Below, in pieces: positions 36,301-54,500 of a DNA stretch of 64,000 bases. Both the position numbers and the translations under genes were made by a program. Position 1 is the first letter of the stretch. Every line of letters begins with the position of its first letter. The notes under the pieces were generated by a model. It did no database searches and had not been told where the DNA came from. It saw nothing but the letters and a program-made list of their open reading frames with translations. The stretch is from Membranipora membranacea (taxonomy: Eukaryota > Bryozoa > Gymnolaemata > Cheilostomatida > Membraniporidae), in the NCBI GenBank assembly GCA_914767715.1, contig OU612065.1, positions 3,968,001 through 4,032,000 of the forward strand, given 5' to 3'.

Positions 36301-38262
36301 GCTGTGGTGAAAGCCCTGCTGTGTCTTCATAATCAAACCCCCGTCATGTGATATCTAATAATGCTTAGCCTGTGTGATACGCCTCATACTGAACTTGTAA
36401 TTGGTATCATCACTACTCTTTAATTGAGAACACAATCACAGCCATGGTCTGTAAGAATCAATGTTCAACCTAATAGGATACTGAACCTGGATATTATGTA
36501 TACAACCTTTTTTACTCCTCTTCATTTTAGGAGTTGTTAAAGATAGTGAATGACTTTCTCATATCTACTAAATCGCAACTCACAAATAAAGGACCAGGAG
36601 AGTTCTGGGATCTTCTTATTGCAGGTTGGTAGAGTTTCTCCATAGCTCCAACTAGACTAGAATATACCGGGGTAATGAATAAAAATATATTATTAGAGGA
36701 TCTGAAGATGCCTTTTCTTTTCCTCTGCATAGATGACTATCAATAGCACGGGAAGCAATTTAACTAAATGTTTCCATAAATATTTACTAGTTACTAAATT
36801 TTTCCTCACACAATACCAGGAGTAAAATTGGATGAATATAAGAAATGCTTAAGAAATCAACAATTTTTATGGTCATCGAATAGCAATTCTGCTACAAAAC
36901 ATAAAAAACGTTAAAATAGCCTAATACTGCAGGTATATAATGAAGTGGCAAAATTATAGCAGCAGAAGTCTTTTGGGAGTATCATTATAGCCCAGCAAAA
37001 GACTCGGTGGTTTGAAGAATGAATTCAGTATTTTAAATTATAATTATATAGCTTGGAATTGTGCCCTCACTGATGCTGTAAGGACACCTCCTATAAGCTC
37101 TAACTTGGATGCCTTTACGAGTATCGATTTACCATTCCTGCCAAATAAGCTCTAAGTCTAAGTCGTCATTGCGGAGAGGGTTACCCATCTAGGGTACAGG
37201 TACAGAGACCCATGGTACTCAAGCCGCACCCTAACCCTTGCCCGCCGGAATTCCGGCTACTCTTTTTATCGAAGAGGCAGAGGGGGATCTTTTTACTGCT
37301 TGTGGGGTGTGCAAGCACACAGTGGACCTCCGGTTTTTTTTAGTCCCGCTCCGCAAGGACCTGGCTAGGATGAATGGCACACCAGTACCAAATCAGAAAT
37401 GACTCCCGGCGCCAGGAATTGAACCTGGACCTCATAGATCACAAGTCCGCACCCTTAACCATCAAACCACTCCTGACTGCCAAATAAGCTCTTGCAATAT
37501 TGGAATCATGTTTCGTTTCTTGTTGTAGTGGCGAAGTAAAATCTACCTTAAACGGAATTGGTCTGCTGAGTTAATTGTGGTTGTGGAAAATATTGAGCGT
37601 TTATCAAAATTCTCTGTGCAATACCGTCAATATGTACCAATATAACTAGATATTTCCAAGTGCAAAGTTTGACCTTGGAAGATTGCCAGGCAATTCCACA
37701 TGACAGTCTTTTATGTTGATTTCTTTCGATTATCCAAGATTGAGGGTGGAAGTGGTAGTGACCATAAATGTATATGGATGTTGGATGCTTGAATTAAATC
37801 ACTATCTTTGACGCACCGATCTTACCCTAAAGATCTCATCATCTCATCTAACGGTCCTATTTTAATTTCTATAGAGAAGATAACTCTGATCAGTAACTCT
37901 GAAGCAACCAATAGTACATTGACAGACGAGGAGAGAGACGGTTATCACCTCTGTGAGCAGGCGGCCGTCGCCGAGCCGGCAGCTCCTGAACCAGCTGACG
38001 ACGAGGACATGGTAGGTTAAGATATTTATTTTCCTAGCCTTCCAACAATTCAATTGACAGACCATGACTTGCTCATGCATATTTGAATGACACTTTTTGA
38101 TGTTTGTCATACATGTCATAAGACTTTTTAAATCTGAGCACAATTTTCTGATAAATTCTTCATGAATGCTGGCCCCTATGAAATATCTCATATCCATGTG
38201 ACACAAGCACTCAACTCAAATACACAACTCTTTTTCTTCCATTTCAGCTGGATATGTTGTAA
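30301..38262 (+). CDS. XRCC5: Ku80 subunit of the Ku heterodimer (XRCC5), about 742 aa
   Basis: Eighteen exons in frame: 30301-30423, 30605-30788, 31046-31094, 31219-31377, 31637-31813, 32113-32227, 32416-32548, 32924-33099, 33293-33430, 33797-33969, 34799-34859, 35033-35223, 35393-35504, 35703-35769, 35898-36022, 36531-36624, 37875-38011, 38248-38262. The vWA domain comes first (VVGLLLDVGPSMG, GRRVIMVFSNL). The DNA-encircling Ku core has GYRYGTDLVPFNDDD, ANMKYKGEGRELSVIGF and LMYVDLPYIEDM, and the helical C-terminal domain follows (VGSIDPVGDFQ, EFWDLLIA). The end, DDEDMLDML, matches the acidic DNA-PKcs-recruiting tail of animal Ku80. It works with Ku70 in DNA end binding and non-homologous end joining. 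Start caution: ATG 30301 is in frame, but CAG at 30307-30309 is a good acceptor at the position of the first human intron, so a short first exon upstream is likely. Human length is 732. Confidence 0.93.
34153..34527. mobile_element. 375-bp MITE with TTAA target duplication (piggyBac-like)
   Basis: Terminal inverted repeats AGGGCAACCAAGGTTTC at the left and GAAACCATGGTTGCCCT at the right are complementary at 16 of 17 positions. They are flanked on both sides by TTAA (34149-34152 and 34528-34531). TTAA target duplication is diagnostic of piggyBac-type cut-and-paste elements. The interior has no transposase frame, so it is a non-autonomous copy. It lies in XRCC5 intron 10. Confidence 0.8.
37154..37477 (-). 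mobile_element. full-length tRNA-derived SINE with perfect 15-bp target duplication
   Basis: On the minus strand it starts with a tRNA-like head: A-box-like GTGGTTTGATGGTTAAGG and B-box GGTTCAATTCC. A roughly 230-bp body with GC-rich segments follows (CTTGCGGAGCGGGACT, CCGGAATTCCGG). TGCCAAATAAGCTCT flanks it perfectly at 37139-37153 and 37478-37492, defining the insertion exactly. It lies in XRCC5 intron 16, antisense to the gene. Confidence 0.85.
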
Positions 38263-38385
38263 CTATGGACACCCTTCAATCTCTACTTCTATTTCAATAT
38301 ATTACTGCAGATACAATCGCACTCAACTACATAATTGTTCCTGTTCTATCCGCTGCATTCTATGAAAACCTTGCACATGGATTTG

Positions 38386-38391
38386 TTTATT
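38386..38391 (-). terminator. poly(A) signal of HSPA9
   Basis: AATAAA on the minus strand (TTTATT on +), about 393 nt beyond the HSPA9 stop and the first canonical signal on that strand. It lies to the left of the XRCC5 signal, so the two 3'UTRs are predicted to overlap. Confidence 0.5.
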
Positions 38392-38545
38392 ATCAGTTTA
38401 TTTGATTTTTTTTATATTTTGGCAATCGTCAAACAATGTTTTAAAATTTTACAAATAATATACAGTGCACCCTGTCGACTGGCCAACTTCGAACAAGGAC
38501 TAGTAATATCCCTGAAGCAAGCATTTCCTAGGTGTAGCAGTCATA

Positions 38546-38551
38546 AATAAA
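38546..38551 (+). terminator. poly(A) signal of XRCC5
   Basis: AATAAA about 284 nt after the XRCC5 stop codon (38260-38262), the first canonical one. Confidence 0.6.
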
Positions 38552-38783
38552 TAGGAATGCAATACAAGTATACTTCATAAAATGCACAAACATATGAGTA
38601 AACAAAGGAAGATTGTGTTCAATATTGCATTTTTTAGGCTGTTCCTACAATGCCAGCTGACCAAGTGCCAACAAAAGTGATTTCTATTGTGGTCACTACA
38701 ACATCACCAAGTGTCCAGGTTAAGACCTATTTTGGCATAACAGATGATGGTGTTCGTTTATCATCAGTCTATGGAGAATGTAT

Positions 38784-44299
<5,516 letters not shown>

Positions 44300-45519
44300 G
44301 ATGATTATTTCTGGTTGAGTCTATATGCTAAGTGAAAGACCGGTCCTTACAACTCAACTTTCTTGCAGAATCTTCGAGAGTGGGCAGGCACATGTGAGTG
44401 ATGCAACACAATAGACCAATATTTAGAGTTCGTTTCATAGATGACTTTCAGATTGCGACGTCAATTTTTTCTTTTACATAAATCCACAGAAGAACTTGCA
44501 TAATTTCTAGTCAGAACTATATTTAGGGTTTAATATACTATTACTTATAATAATTCTTTATCAAACTAAAAATTATTGACTCAATTGCATTGAAATGAAA
44601 GTGATAGCTCAATTTCATTTTAATTAAAAACCGGAAATATACATAGTGGTTGTGGGTTTCACTTTACATTTCCAGCTAACTTATGTGTACTATATAAAAA
44701 AAGTTAATTGATTTTACCAATTCTGATAGGCAAGGCAACTGTGACCAGGGTGACTAACCTCATGATTTGAGCACAGGCACATTGCATTGAGAATGCCAAA
44801 GGTTTGTCCCTCTTTGGACACTTATGCATGCTTATTTTGTTGTTGTTATGTAGTTGACCTTAATTAATACTTTCCACTCACTACTTCTATTCTACAGACT
44901 ACTACTAGTAGCCTACTAACTAGTAACTAACTAAAGACAACTACTAACAGTAACTAAGTTAACCAAGGTGTAACTCTTTGAATCAAATTTATAGCTTATT
45001 TATTTATTTTATGAATTTAATATCAGCAATTAACAAGATCATAATCATTGTATTGTGTATGTATGTATTGTTGTATGATTTGCATATCATTATATTACAC
45101 TACAGTATCTGTTAGTGTTATCCCATTCTCCCTGGTTAGCCTGACAATAAAGATAACATACATAACAATTGTTCCTTCCATACATCCAACATGCTTCAGA
45201 TATATACTGTCAAACTTTTGATTATCATGAGTATTTGATTTTTCCTGTACTGTGTCAAGTTCCAGGGGATATCTATTGGCTGAGATGAAAGCATGCATGA
45301 GAGAATCATGGTGTAAACATAACATGCGGTGACAAGGATAATTTACATATCCCATATAGATAACATAGCTAAATAGTGTAACACGGGAGTCCGCTCATAC
45401 TAATAATTAGTTTCTATATATACCGCTTAATGTAATCCACATGGGTGACTTCTAAGCCCTGTCACTGGGTCTAAGCACTTCATAGCCAGCACTGGGTAAT
45501 GGTTCTTCTAATATTTCAG
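44300..45519. promoter_or_regulatory. divergent HSPA9 / TTC17 promoter region
   Basis: 1.2 kb between the HSPA9 start codon (minus) and the TTC17 start codon (plus). No canonical TATA box is placed. A heat-shock-element-like motif lies close to HSPA9. An acceptor (TTTCAG) directly before the TTC17 ATG implies a 5'UTR intron of TTC17 within this interval. Elsewhere the region is AT-rich with a TATTTATTTATTTTATG stretch near 45000. Confidence 0.45.
44362..44381. promoter_or_regulatory. candidate heat-shock element upstream of HSPA9
   Basis: Four contiguous alternating 5-bp units, cTTGc aGAAt cTTCg aGAGt: two perfect nGAAn/nTTCn units and two with one mismatch. It ends about 63 bp upstream of the HSPA9 ATG on the minus strand. 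Placement near an Hsp70 gene makes HSF binding plausible; this is inference from motif and context. Confidence 0.4.
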
Positions 45520-48500
45520 ATGATGCTTAGATTGGTGGTCGTTGTCACCATCATCTTGAGCTCCGCACATGTGGACACTTCTACTCACTGGATTGTCACA
45601 GAAGATGGTAAACTCCAAGAGCAGGTCAGTATACATTTATGGCATTGATGTTCTATACATTTAACAGGCAAAATTGAATTACCATGAGAATTGTAGGTTG
45701 AGAAAATCAGTTTGACTGACAGAGCAAGATGGCTTTGATGAGACAGTAATAAAAATATTGCTGATCTTCAAGAGATAAAACCTTTCCTGATCACCGAAAT
45801 ATTGTTGAAGCTGAAGAGTTGTGAAGTGCAGTTATTACCATAGTCTGACTGAGTGAATAATCAACATAGCGTTTGTGTTTTAGACCGACTCCATGTTGAG
45901 TATGACGAGACCACATGATCTAGTCGCATTTATGCATCAAGAAGAAAGAGTAAATGATATAGAAGAACTAAAAGCTTATATAGTAAAGCACCAGGATGTA
46001 GTGGATAGCACTGATGAAAAGGATGATGGTGAGACTCTACTTTTTCAAACTTTTGTCACCCTAATTGCCCACTTAGTATTGTAAATATTCAGTGTTGATT
46101 TCATAGACACATTGTTTACCCTATGATTGGCCTTGGATATTATTGGCCTAAGCTTTTAACGTCAAAACTATAGCTTCTATCATCACTATTGAAGTTTTGG
46201 ATCATGGTAGCAATAAATGGGAATCATGTGCTAAATTTTGGCCCATGTCTAAAAATGACCATTTTCATTTACAACTTTTCACTTCTCTATGTACATAGGT
46301 TTATTATTAAATATGGTTGAACGGATCTCTTGACCCTATTCCCACAGCGTTATCATTTTCTTACGATTTTGCATGTATGTGAGTTGGAATATTTTAGGTT
46401 TTGAAGAGAGATTCCTGGCAACAGAAGATTCTTGTGTAAAAGCAGTGAAACGATTGCCAGAGTTTGATCTCTATATTAGCACAGTTTTACCCCTTGAGAA
46501 CAAAGGAATAAAGTAAGTTTTATTTATGGACTACGCATCACCACACTTACCTATTGCTGTATTATGAGTTGACTATAATCATTGATTACTGGGTTGTCAA
46601 TACTACTAACACGCTACCCGACACTGTGTAGCCAGTCTATGTCACGCTGACAAAAGTTAACTAGATCATTTTTTTTGTAAAATTTTCCCATTACCACATC
46701 TTTGTGACATTGAACGTTGAGTAACTGGCATAAATCCTACCACTGCACTTAAGGTAGAGTGTCTCTTTTTGTAATGACTTCTCTGTGTTTCAGGGCAGAT
46801 GATCACATCAATTTAAATCTATCGCCTCCTACAAAATATTTACAGCCATTGTGTAATTCACCCCTGGACTTCAGCATGTATGCATTCGAACATCTGGAGG
46901 TGAGTTTTGAGGTTTTGACTGTATGCAATCAGAGCTCATCTGATGTGCTCTGCTTTGAGAAATAGTTTTAAGTTCTTTTTTTGAATACACTCGTAATTTA
47001 TCACAGATAACTCAATTTAAGCCTCATCTACAAACACTGCTGGTCAAGCAAACATTACTTACAAGTAACTGATAGTCATTTACCTGTGAGATATGGCTTG
47101 AGATTGTTTTGGTCAACTCTATAGACTTAATATACATATATATTAAGTCTATAGTTATCTCCTATACAGGGTGTGCAGAGCCGAGCTTCACTGCAGGGCT
47201 CACCTGAGATGGGGTTAAAATCAGCTATTACTAATCGGGAGAGTGAAGACGAGTATGGTCATTTAGTGCATGAAGCCATGAAACAAGTAAGTGCTCAGAT
47301 TAATTTCCAATTGATTTTTGTTTTGACTTTCCCAAAAATTACTGTTGATGATACAATCAGGATAAATATGTGAAATCCAGGAGATAGTTTGTGAAGTTTT
47401 ATTGATGACTATATTCCATGACATTTAAACCAGGGATGGAACTTGGAGGATATTGTGGCAGCTATCATGTTGTATAACAGAGGATGGGAGGCCTGTAAAT
47501 AAAGGGAGCATATTGTTATTTAAATATGTTGAAGGCTCGGCTAAAATTGTTTGACTTGTTACAGAATCAAACATCCTGGATTTTGTACAACATGGCAGCA
47601 TTCTATTGGAGGATAAAAGGAAATTCTAATGAAGCTATAGAGTGTTTAAGGAGAGCTATGCATTATTCCCCAGGGTATGTTTTACAGATATACCATGGCC
47701 ACAGCATTACCATGTTGTTTTTGTTAGAATCATTATTAATAATTTAAGTTATGTTAGACTTTCAAATATTCAGACCTCAAGTATCAGCTGACTAGTATTG
47801 ATTGTATGTTTTGTATAATGATATTTTATTGGATGCCAAACGATGTACATTTCATGAATTAATATTCGCTTTTTGAAATACAAACAAGATGTTCGAGTGG
47901 AAGGTTGCTCAGTTGGTTAGAGCGCCAGTCCTTCGGCATGCGAGTGTTGAAGGTCGTGGGTTCTAATCCCCCTGGTGAACTCCGACCTACCTGCAAACTA
48001 AGAGCAACCTGGCAAATTGCGGCCTAGCCAAAAAGGCAACCAATATTTCGCCGCCAATGCTTCGGGATGTGGCATGTGATATGATCATCTGAATTTAATC
48101 GACCATTTTTTGAGAAATACATCAAAATAAAATAACAGATTTGTATAGTGAAGCACCACCAACATTTGCTAACCATTACAGTCTTCATTCCCTGATAATC
48201 TCATAGTTCTATCTATACTTTCAGTGATTACAGAGACATAGCCTATGTCAGCTTGGGTAATATACTGCATAGGTCTCGTATATATTCACATGAAGCTGCC
48301 GTGGTTGTAGAGGCTGCCTTAGGACTGAGCCATTCACTCAATGTCAATCACTTCACATTGGGAAATATATATGCGGTGGGTGTCTGAGTGGTGTGTTTGA
48401 GCTTATGTTCGATTTTCCATAATAATCACATGGGCAGTGTGGTCATCATTGTACGTGCATTTTTTTATGTTCACTAAGAGTTGTAAATGAGATGTTCAAA

Positions 48501-51500
48501 AATAGCAAGAGGCAGGAAACAGGCCCCTGCATTGGTAAATATCCTTAGACAAGGAGGATTTGTAGATAGAACAGCTTACAAATTGAAACTGTATCTAATA
48601 AATGGTGAAAAGGAGTGAAATTTCTTTTTTCACGGTGATGACAAATAAATCAAGCTAATAAATTGCATAAAATTTTTTTTAATTCACATTTTTATTTCAT
48701 TCAGGTATTGACCGAGTATAATAAAAGTATAGCATGTTTTGACAACACTCTTGAAATTCAACCTGATTTTGAAGCTGCTGAGAAAAGAAGATGGGCGGTA
48801 ATTTGTCATGCAAAGCTAGAGCAAGCTCTGGAGGGACAACACAAGTAAGGTCATTTTATCCCAGTATGACATATATGTATGAATATGAGAACTTTGCATA
48901 AATAAAGAACCTTTTTTACGATCATTATATCTGATCTATATATATTATAAAGACACCACAAATATTTCGTTTATAACAACGAATAAGTAGAACACAGCAT
49001 CTGTACAGTGCTGGTGGTTTGAGGAATATTTGGTGTACATAAGCTATTCTCTCACTAGGTCTGTTGAAGCTTGATCGTTTTTGTGATGTGAACACTGAAT
49101 TAGATTCTTCTCTTAGAATGGAAATAGTATCATAGCGTTATACGGTTAGGACACTAAACACAGGGACCCATCTGACTGTTATCTGATTGGCTGTCCCTAG
49201 TAGCATGAATAATTAGCCTGAGAAATTGTCTTGTTTACAAAATTGCAAACAGTAATTATACCCCATACAGTGTCGATGATTAGGGCATTTCTAGATTGCT
49301 ACTAGGGACTGGCTATTTTTGCAAGCCCTTTGTTTTGCAAAAGAAAGCTAATGATGCTATTCCAGATATGGAATTCAATGGATGTGAAGTAGACTCAACT
49401 CATATGGTTGTCTCCTAGCATCACTTGATATATACTATATATAATAACATGGTATTTTCAGAACTCTGCAGGTTGCATTAGAGAAGCTCAAAGAATATCA
49501 GCGGAAGCATGAGTCTATGAAGGCTTTGACAGAGAAGATAACAAGAGAGCAAGCTCCTCGTACAAATCGCCTCATGAAGAACGCAGAATTCAGCAGATAC
49601 AGACATCGGCGTCGCGAGACAGACGGAGCACTCATGGGAGAAAACTGTGAGGTGACACGTCTAGGTGATGAACAGTCTATTGAATGTAAGTGGAGACGCC
49701 ACATCAGAGAGACTGATTTCTCCTATAACTCGAGTGATGCCGATATCAGATTCTCTAATATACCGATATCAGAGGACGAGATACAGAGGATCAGAGAACA
49801 TGCTGACTATGATAGGGAGCTGTTTGATCTTCCTCCATTAGAAAAGAAGAGACCAACTCGTACAGCCATACATGCAGCTGACTCCAAACAGGATTACAGC
49901 AAACCGATCCGTCCTCCTACTTATGCAGCCGGCGAAACGGTGTGTAGTTTATCAGCAGTATTTCTAAGCTATGTGTATTAGACTGCACAAGAAATACCAC
50001 TCTAATCTCGTCACTGGTTATGTTTCTTAGTTGTCTTATTCTAAAACAATGGCTTATCAGAGAGGAAAACTCCTCATAGAAAATGTTATCAATTTTGTTA
50101 TTCTTTGTCTAGTTAGTTGACATGTTCAACCTTTGCTGATCAGTTTCCTTTGAATGATAACTTTGTTCCTTCATTCAGGCACCAATTACCGAGACCTCAG
50201 AAGAAAAACCAAATTATATGAAGACTTCATGGCCAAGTAGAGAGGAATGTGAAGAACATCAAACCGTTACTCTTGACTGGAATGAATATCCAACAACATT
50301 CTTACCTCCCGAGAACAAGGGATTTGAATCCCGTGTTTTCCTCACAGAGGCGATAGACATACAGCAGGGAGATCAGCACCCCCTACCATGGTATCCTCCT
50401 GTCTGTGTGAATATTGTGGACTTGAAGCAAGGAGAGATGTTCCTCGATCACGTGGCATCCATCCGAGATCGAGACCAGGTGCCTCTACGTCTTAATGATC
50501 CTAGTATGAAAACGGTGAGTTTATCATCTTGATATCTGTTTGATTGACCATGTTTATATTTTATCATGTAGGCTTGTTGAACTGTATAAGTTTTTACATC
50601 TAGTCGCGAATCTACTCAGCTGGTGATACTATGCTAGAGAAGGTAAACAATGCACTACTGACTCTACAGCATATTTTGTTTTAGATAATGTTGAGCTGGG
50701 TTAATGACGGCGATGTAGAGGAGGAAGAGGTCGGACAGCGAATACTTACTGCTCTAAAACAGGTGATCAGTTAAAGGCTGAAAAATATAGTTTTGACTTC
50801 TGATTATCAAAGCCATGGTAGGGTGTCAGTATTAAGGTTGAAATCAAACACAAGTGGATGTGCTTCTATCAGAACAGTGTTATGTTTAGCTTGCCTTAGT
50901 TTATGACTACATTTGGATTCATGGTCATGTCACTGAGATCACTAGCTAAACTGCTGGAGTTTGCATATATCTCAGTATAGATTGTGATAGAGTATAGATC
51001 AGTATATATCTCAGTATAGATTGTGATAATTTTTTATATATTTTGTAGAACCTGGCTCCACGCTGGCTGTTGTATAATCTGGCTGGCCTGTATTGGCGGG
51101 TAGTTGGTAATAATTACCACGCTATCGAGTGTCTGAGACGATCTCTACACTTTGTACCTGCAGACTATGTGGATGTACCACTAGTTAATATGGCTAATAT
51201 CTTCTACAAGTGGAACAAGTTAGATGATGCCCTCAATATGACGAGACAGGCTCTAATTTTCTGTCCTTTTGAGGTGAGCCTAAAAATTGGTGTGATCTGT
51301 TTACTGATGAACATGTAATCAATGATCGTAACTTCAATGAGCGTCAATGAGCGTGACATTGGCATTTATAACTATTGCGTCGATCAAAATTATTTTTTAG
51401 CTTACCTCTCATCATTTTGTAGCCTATCACTCACTTTACACAAGCCAATCTGCTTGCTGCCAAGAAGAATGAATCAGGCGCTGTGTATCACTATGAGAAA

Positions 51501-54500
51501 GCTTTAGAATATGATCCCTCCTACGGCCCGGCTCTGAAAATGCTCAGGAATCTCAAATGTTACTCCAAATACCACAAAGCTGCCCTTGCTCAAGCCGACA
51601 AGGTATCACTATTTATATTAATAATAGTATTAGTTTTAATAAATGTCTACTAAGCTATCTAAAGAGTTTTGAGCAATTCAATAGCTAATTGTACCTGAAT
51701 CTTTGGATTTCAACAAAGTCAACTCTTTTATGCTCAATCATCCAATGATTGGATAACCGATACTCTCTCCGTGTTCAGTAAGTGCATCTCATCTCATCTG
51801 CTACCTATAATATAGAACACATGTAAGGCTGGAACTAAAAGGCAGAGTTGTGGTAGTGGAGTACCTAGCTGTGCCACTATAACACAGTGTGCTGAAGATG
51901 TGGATCTAGTCGACCCTCGAGATACTGATAGTGAGTATTCCCTACTTGTTTATCGTTATCGGCCTACTCACTCAGTGGTTAATCAATGGACCGCTAGTAA
52001 TGCAATTGGCATGTACCATACCTCTTCTACAATAAGTGGTTCGATTAATCTGTACTTTCACTTTCATTTGCCGTGGACTTCAGTCACCCGTTTGTGACAT
52101 GTTAATTAGGTATTCTTATTATGTTGTCAAATCGGGTTAAGCTTACCTTACAAACTTTTAGTGCTGAGACGACACAATATTGGTAGAGATGATCAAGGCT
52201 TCAATATTAGAAATAGTAAGCTTCCCTTCCTGGCTAACTTAGTGCCTGACTTCCAATAGATAATACTGCTTCTACCCAAACCTTGTGTTGTGTATTGTCT
52301 TTGAAGATACCCTTTGTTTCAATGTTGTCTGGATATGCTTCCAAGTTCGGAAATTTTAATGTAGCCAAATGGTTTTGGTTACATTGACTGACAGTTGCAA
52401 CATTTTTGACGTCTTGAACTTCCCATTTAGTTTTTGTAAGATTTGTGAGACATGTTTAGTATCAAACACATAGTATACTGATATATTCATCTCAAACAGG
52501 GTGATAGATATTCCAGGCTCTTCATGGTGATGCATGAGGTAGACTTGTTTTTAGTATCCTAGACAATCCTTATAGCTCCTGATGTTAAATGTGATGCTAG
52601 GGTGAATGTGCTTGGTTATGGGCTTGCTTCATTGAATAAATCATACTTTGAATCTGGGATTGGTTTTGTCATAGCATGGGTTAAAATCGCTTGTCTCCAT
52701 CCGAGGACTGAGAAATATCAGTGCCTTAAGGGCGCGGCCGCCGTTTTCGGCGCCAAGTTGCTCTCAGTTTGCAGGCAGGTCGGAGCACACCTGGGGCGTC
52801 ATATGAGCCCAGTAGTCAGTAGACTGCAGCGGGATTCGAACCCAGGACCTCCAACGCTTGCGCGTTAAAGGGCAGGCGCTCTAACCAACTGAGCTACCTC
52901 CTACTCTACAGAGAGCTGATAATCCCCTCATGTTAAGATATTGTTGATGTGGGTAATGCATCAAAAACGTATCGTGTTTGTTATTCTTCTCAGCCTTTCT
53001 TTTTTATGTAAGGAAATAATTCCGTCCCAACTTCGACTTGTCAATGATATTTACCGTATGGTATTTTACAGCTGTATTGACTTTGGGTGCATTTCTTCGT
53101 AAGAGTAAGATGATCGATCCTACAGAGGCTGATGCTATGAAAGAATTCCACAAAACACAAGGGCTGTGTACTGGCCCTGAGTGTGATCATATTGTCCACA
53201 GGGTAGGTCCTCTTATAAATGACTCATCATACCTTTCATGTGATCTATTGCCAATTTATACTGATCATGTTAATGGGACATATTTAATACTTATCTAAAA
53301 GGGCGAGTCTATAAAGATGTCATTTCATCCTTGTCCAGATCCCCGACAGTTTTGTCCAAAAAATAACATTACTGCCGTGTAGCTTAAAATTCATAATTAA
53401 TTTTGTGTTTTGTGATTTTTATTGTTTACAGCCTGGGACAGAACCTTATATAAAGATAAAGGCAGTAGCAGCAGGTAAATGGTTACAGAGACTTTTATTT
53501 ATAAATCCTGAGGAGCAAATCACTGCAGAGAGCGATGAGTGCTTTCTTCTCAGGGATAAAAAAAGACAAGGATGTGAGGCACTCGAGTTCACAGATAATG
53601 TAAGTAACAATATAATAATAATATACATGTCGATTATGAGCTGGTATGATAATTGGTTAAAACCATTACAATTAAATCATTAATATGAAATATGGATTCG
53701 AAAAATTTGTAATCCTTGTGGGTAACTTCTAAGCTGTGAACAATTCATCATGATCGCCCAGTCATTTGCTACAATTCTCTTCTCATGCCAAAACAAAAAT
53801 TCTAAAAGAAAGTTGCTGCCATGTGATATTCAAAAACTATAATATTGGTCATATTATATCACAATATTGGTCGGCTCTCGGGAAAACATATTAAAAAAGG
53901 CTGAGAGCATTGCCTGCTGGGACTGGGGGGTTTGAGAAGATGGCCACTGGACTGCATTATTAGCTGGAGCCAGAGGCTGAACAAGGTCTGGTACTTCTCT
54001 CTCTACTGGGTCAGGGTTGAAAGTTTGCTGAGCTACGACGTTGATTGGTTGAATCATGTTGTTGGTGTTAGGTGGTATGAATGCGGATGCTGGGTTGTAG
54101 AATATTGGGTTCTCAGGTGCGATCAGGTAATCTGGTATCTCAGGTAGAGGCATCTCATGATAAAATCCGTTGACCACTCTGTATCCTGGCCTGGAAAGTC
54201 AGTAAAAGCAGAGTAATAATATAGTTATTTTTACCCAGATTTGTCTATATCCTTACGCATTGGTTAAAAACTGTCATACACTTTCAACACAACCCTGATT
54301 GTCTAGTGATCAAAATGAACTCGGCGTTAACTGGCATGGAATGTTTGGACATGTGAAGGTTCTTTCAATTTTCGGGCTTTAAGCTTGCAGGATGAAAATT
54401 AGTCAAAAATAGGCATACTCACACTTGTGGGAGATTTTGCCTGTCACTGAAGTCGTAGAACACGGGTCTGTGCTGGCTGTTGGCGCTTGCAGTATGAGTT

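Noticed and set aside
52831-52904. Possible tRNA gene on the minus strand
   Set aside because: A- and B-boxes are good, but acceptor, anticodon and T arms do not pair consistently. The same head plus body recurs at 47.9 kb, so it is a SINE.
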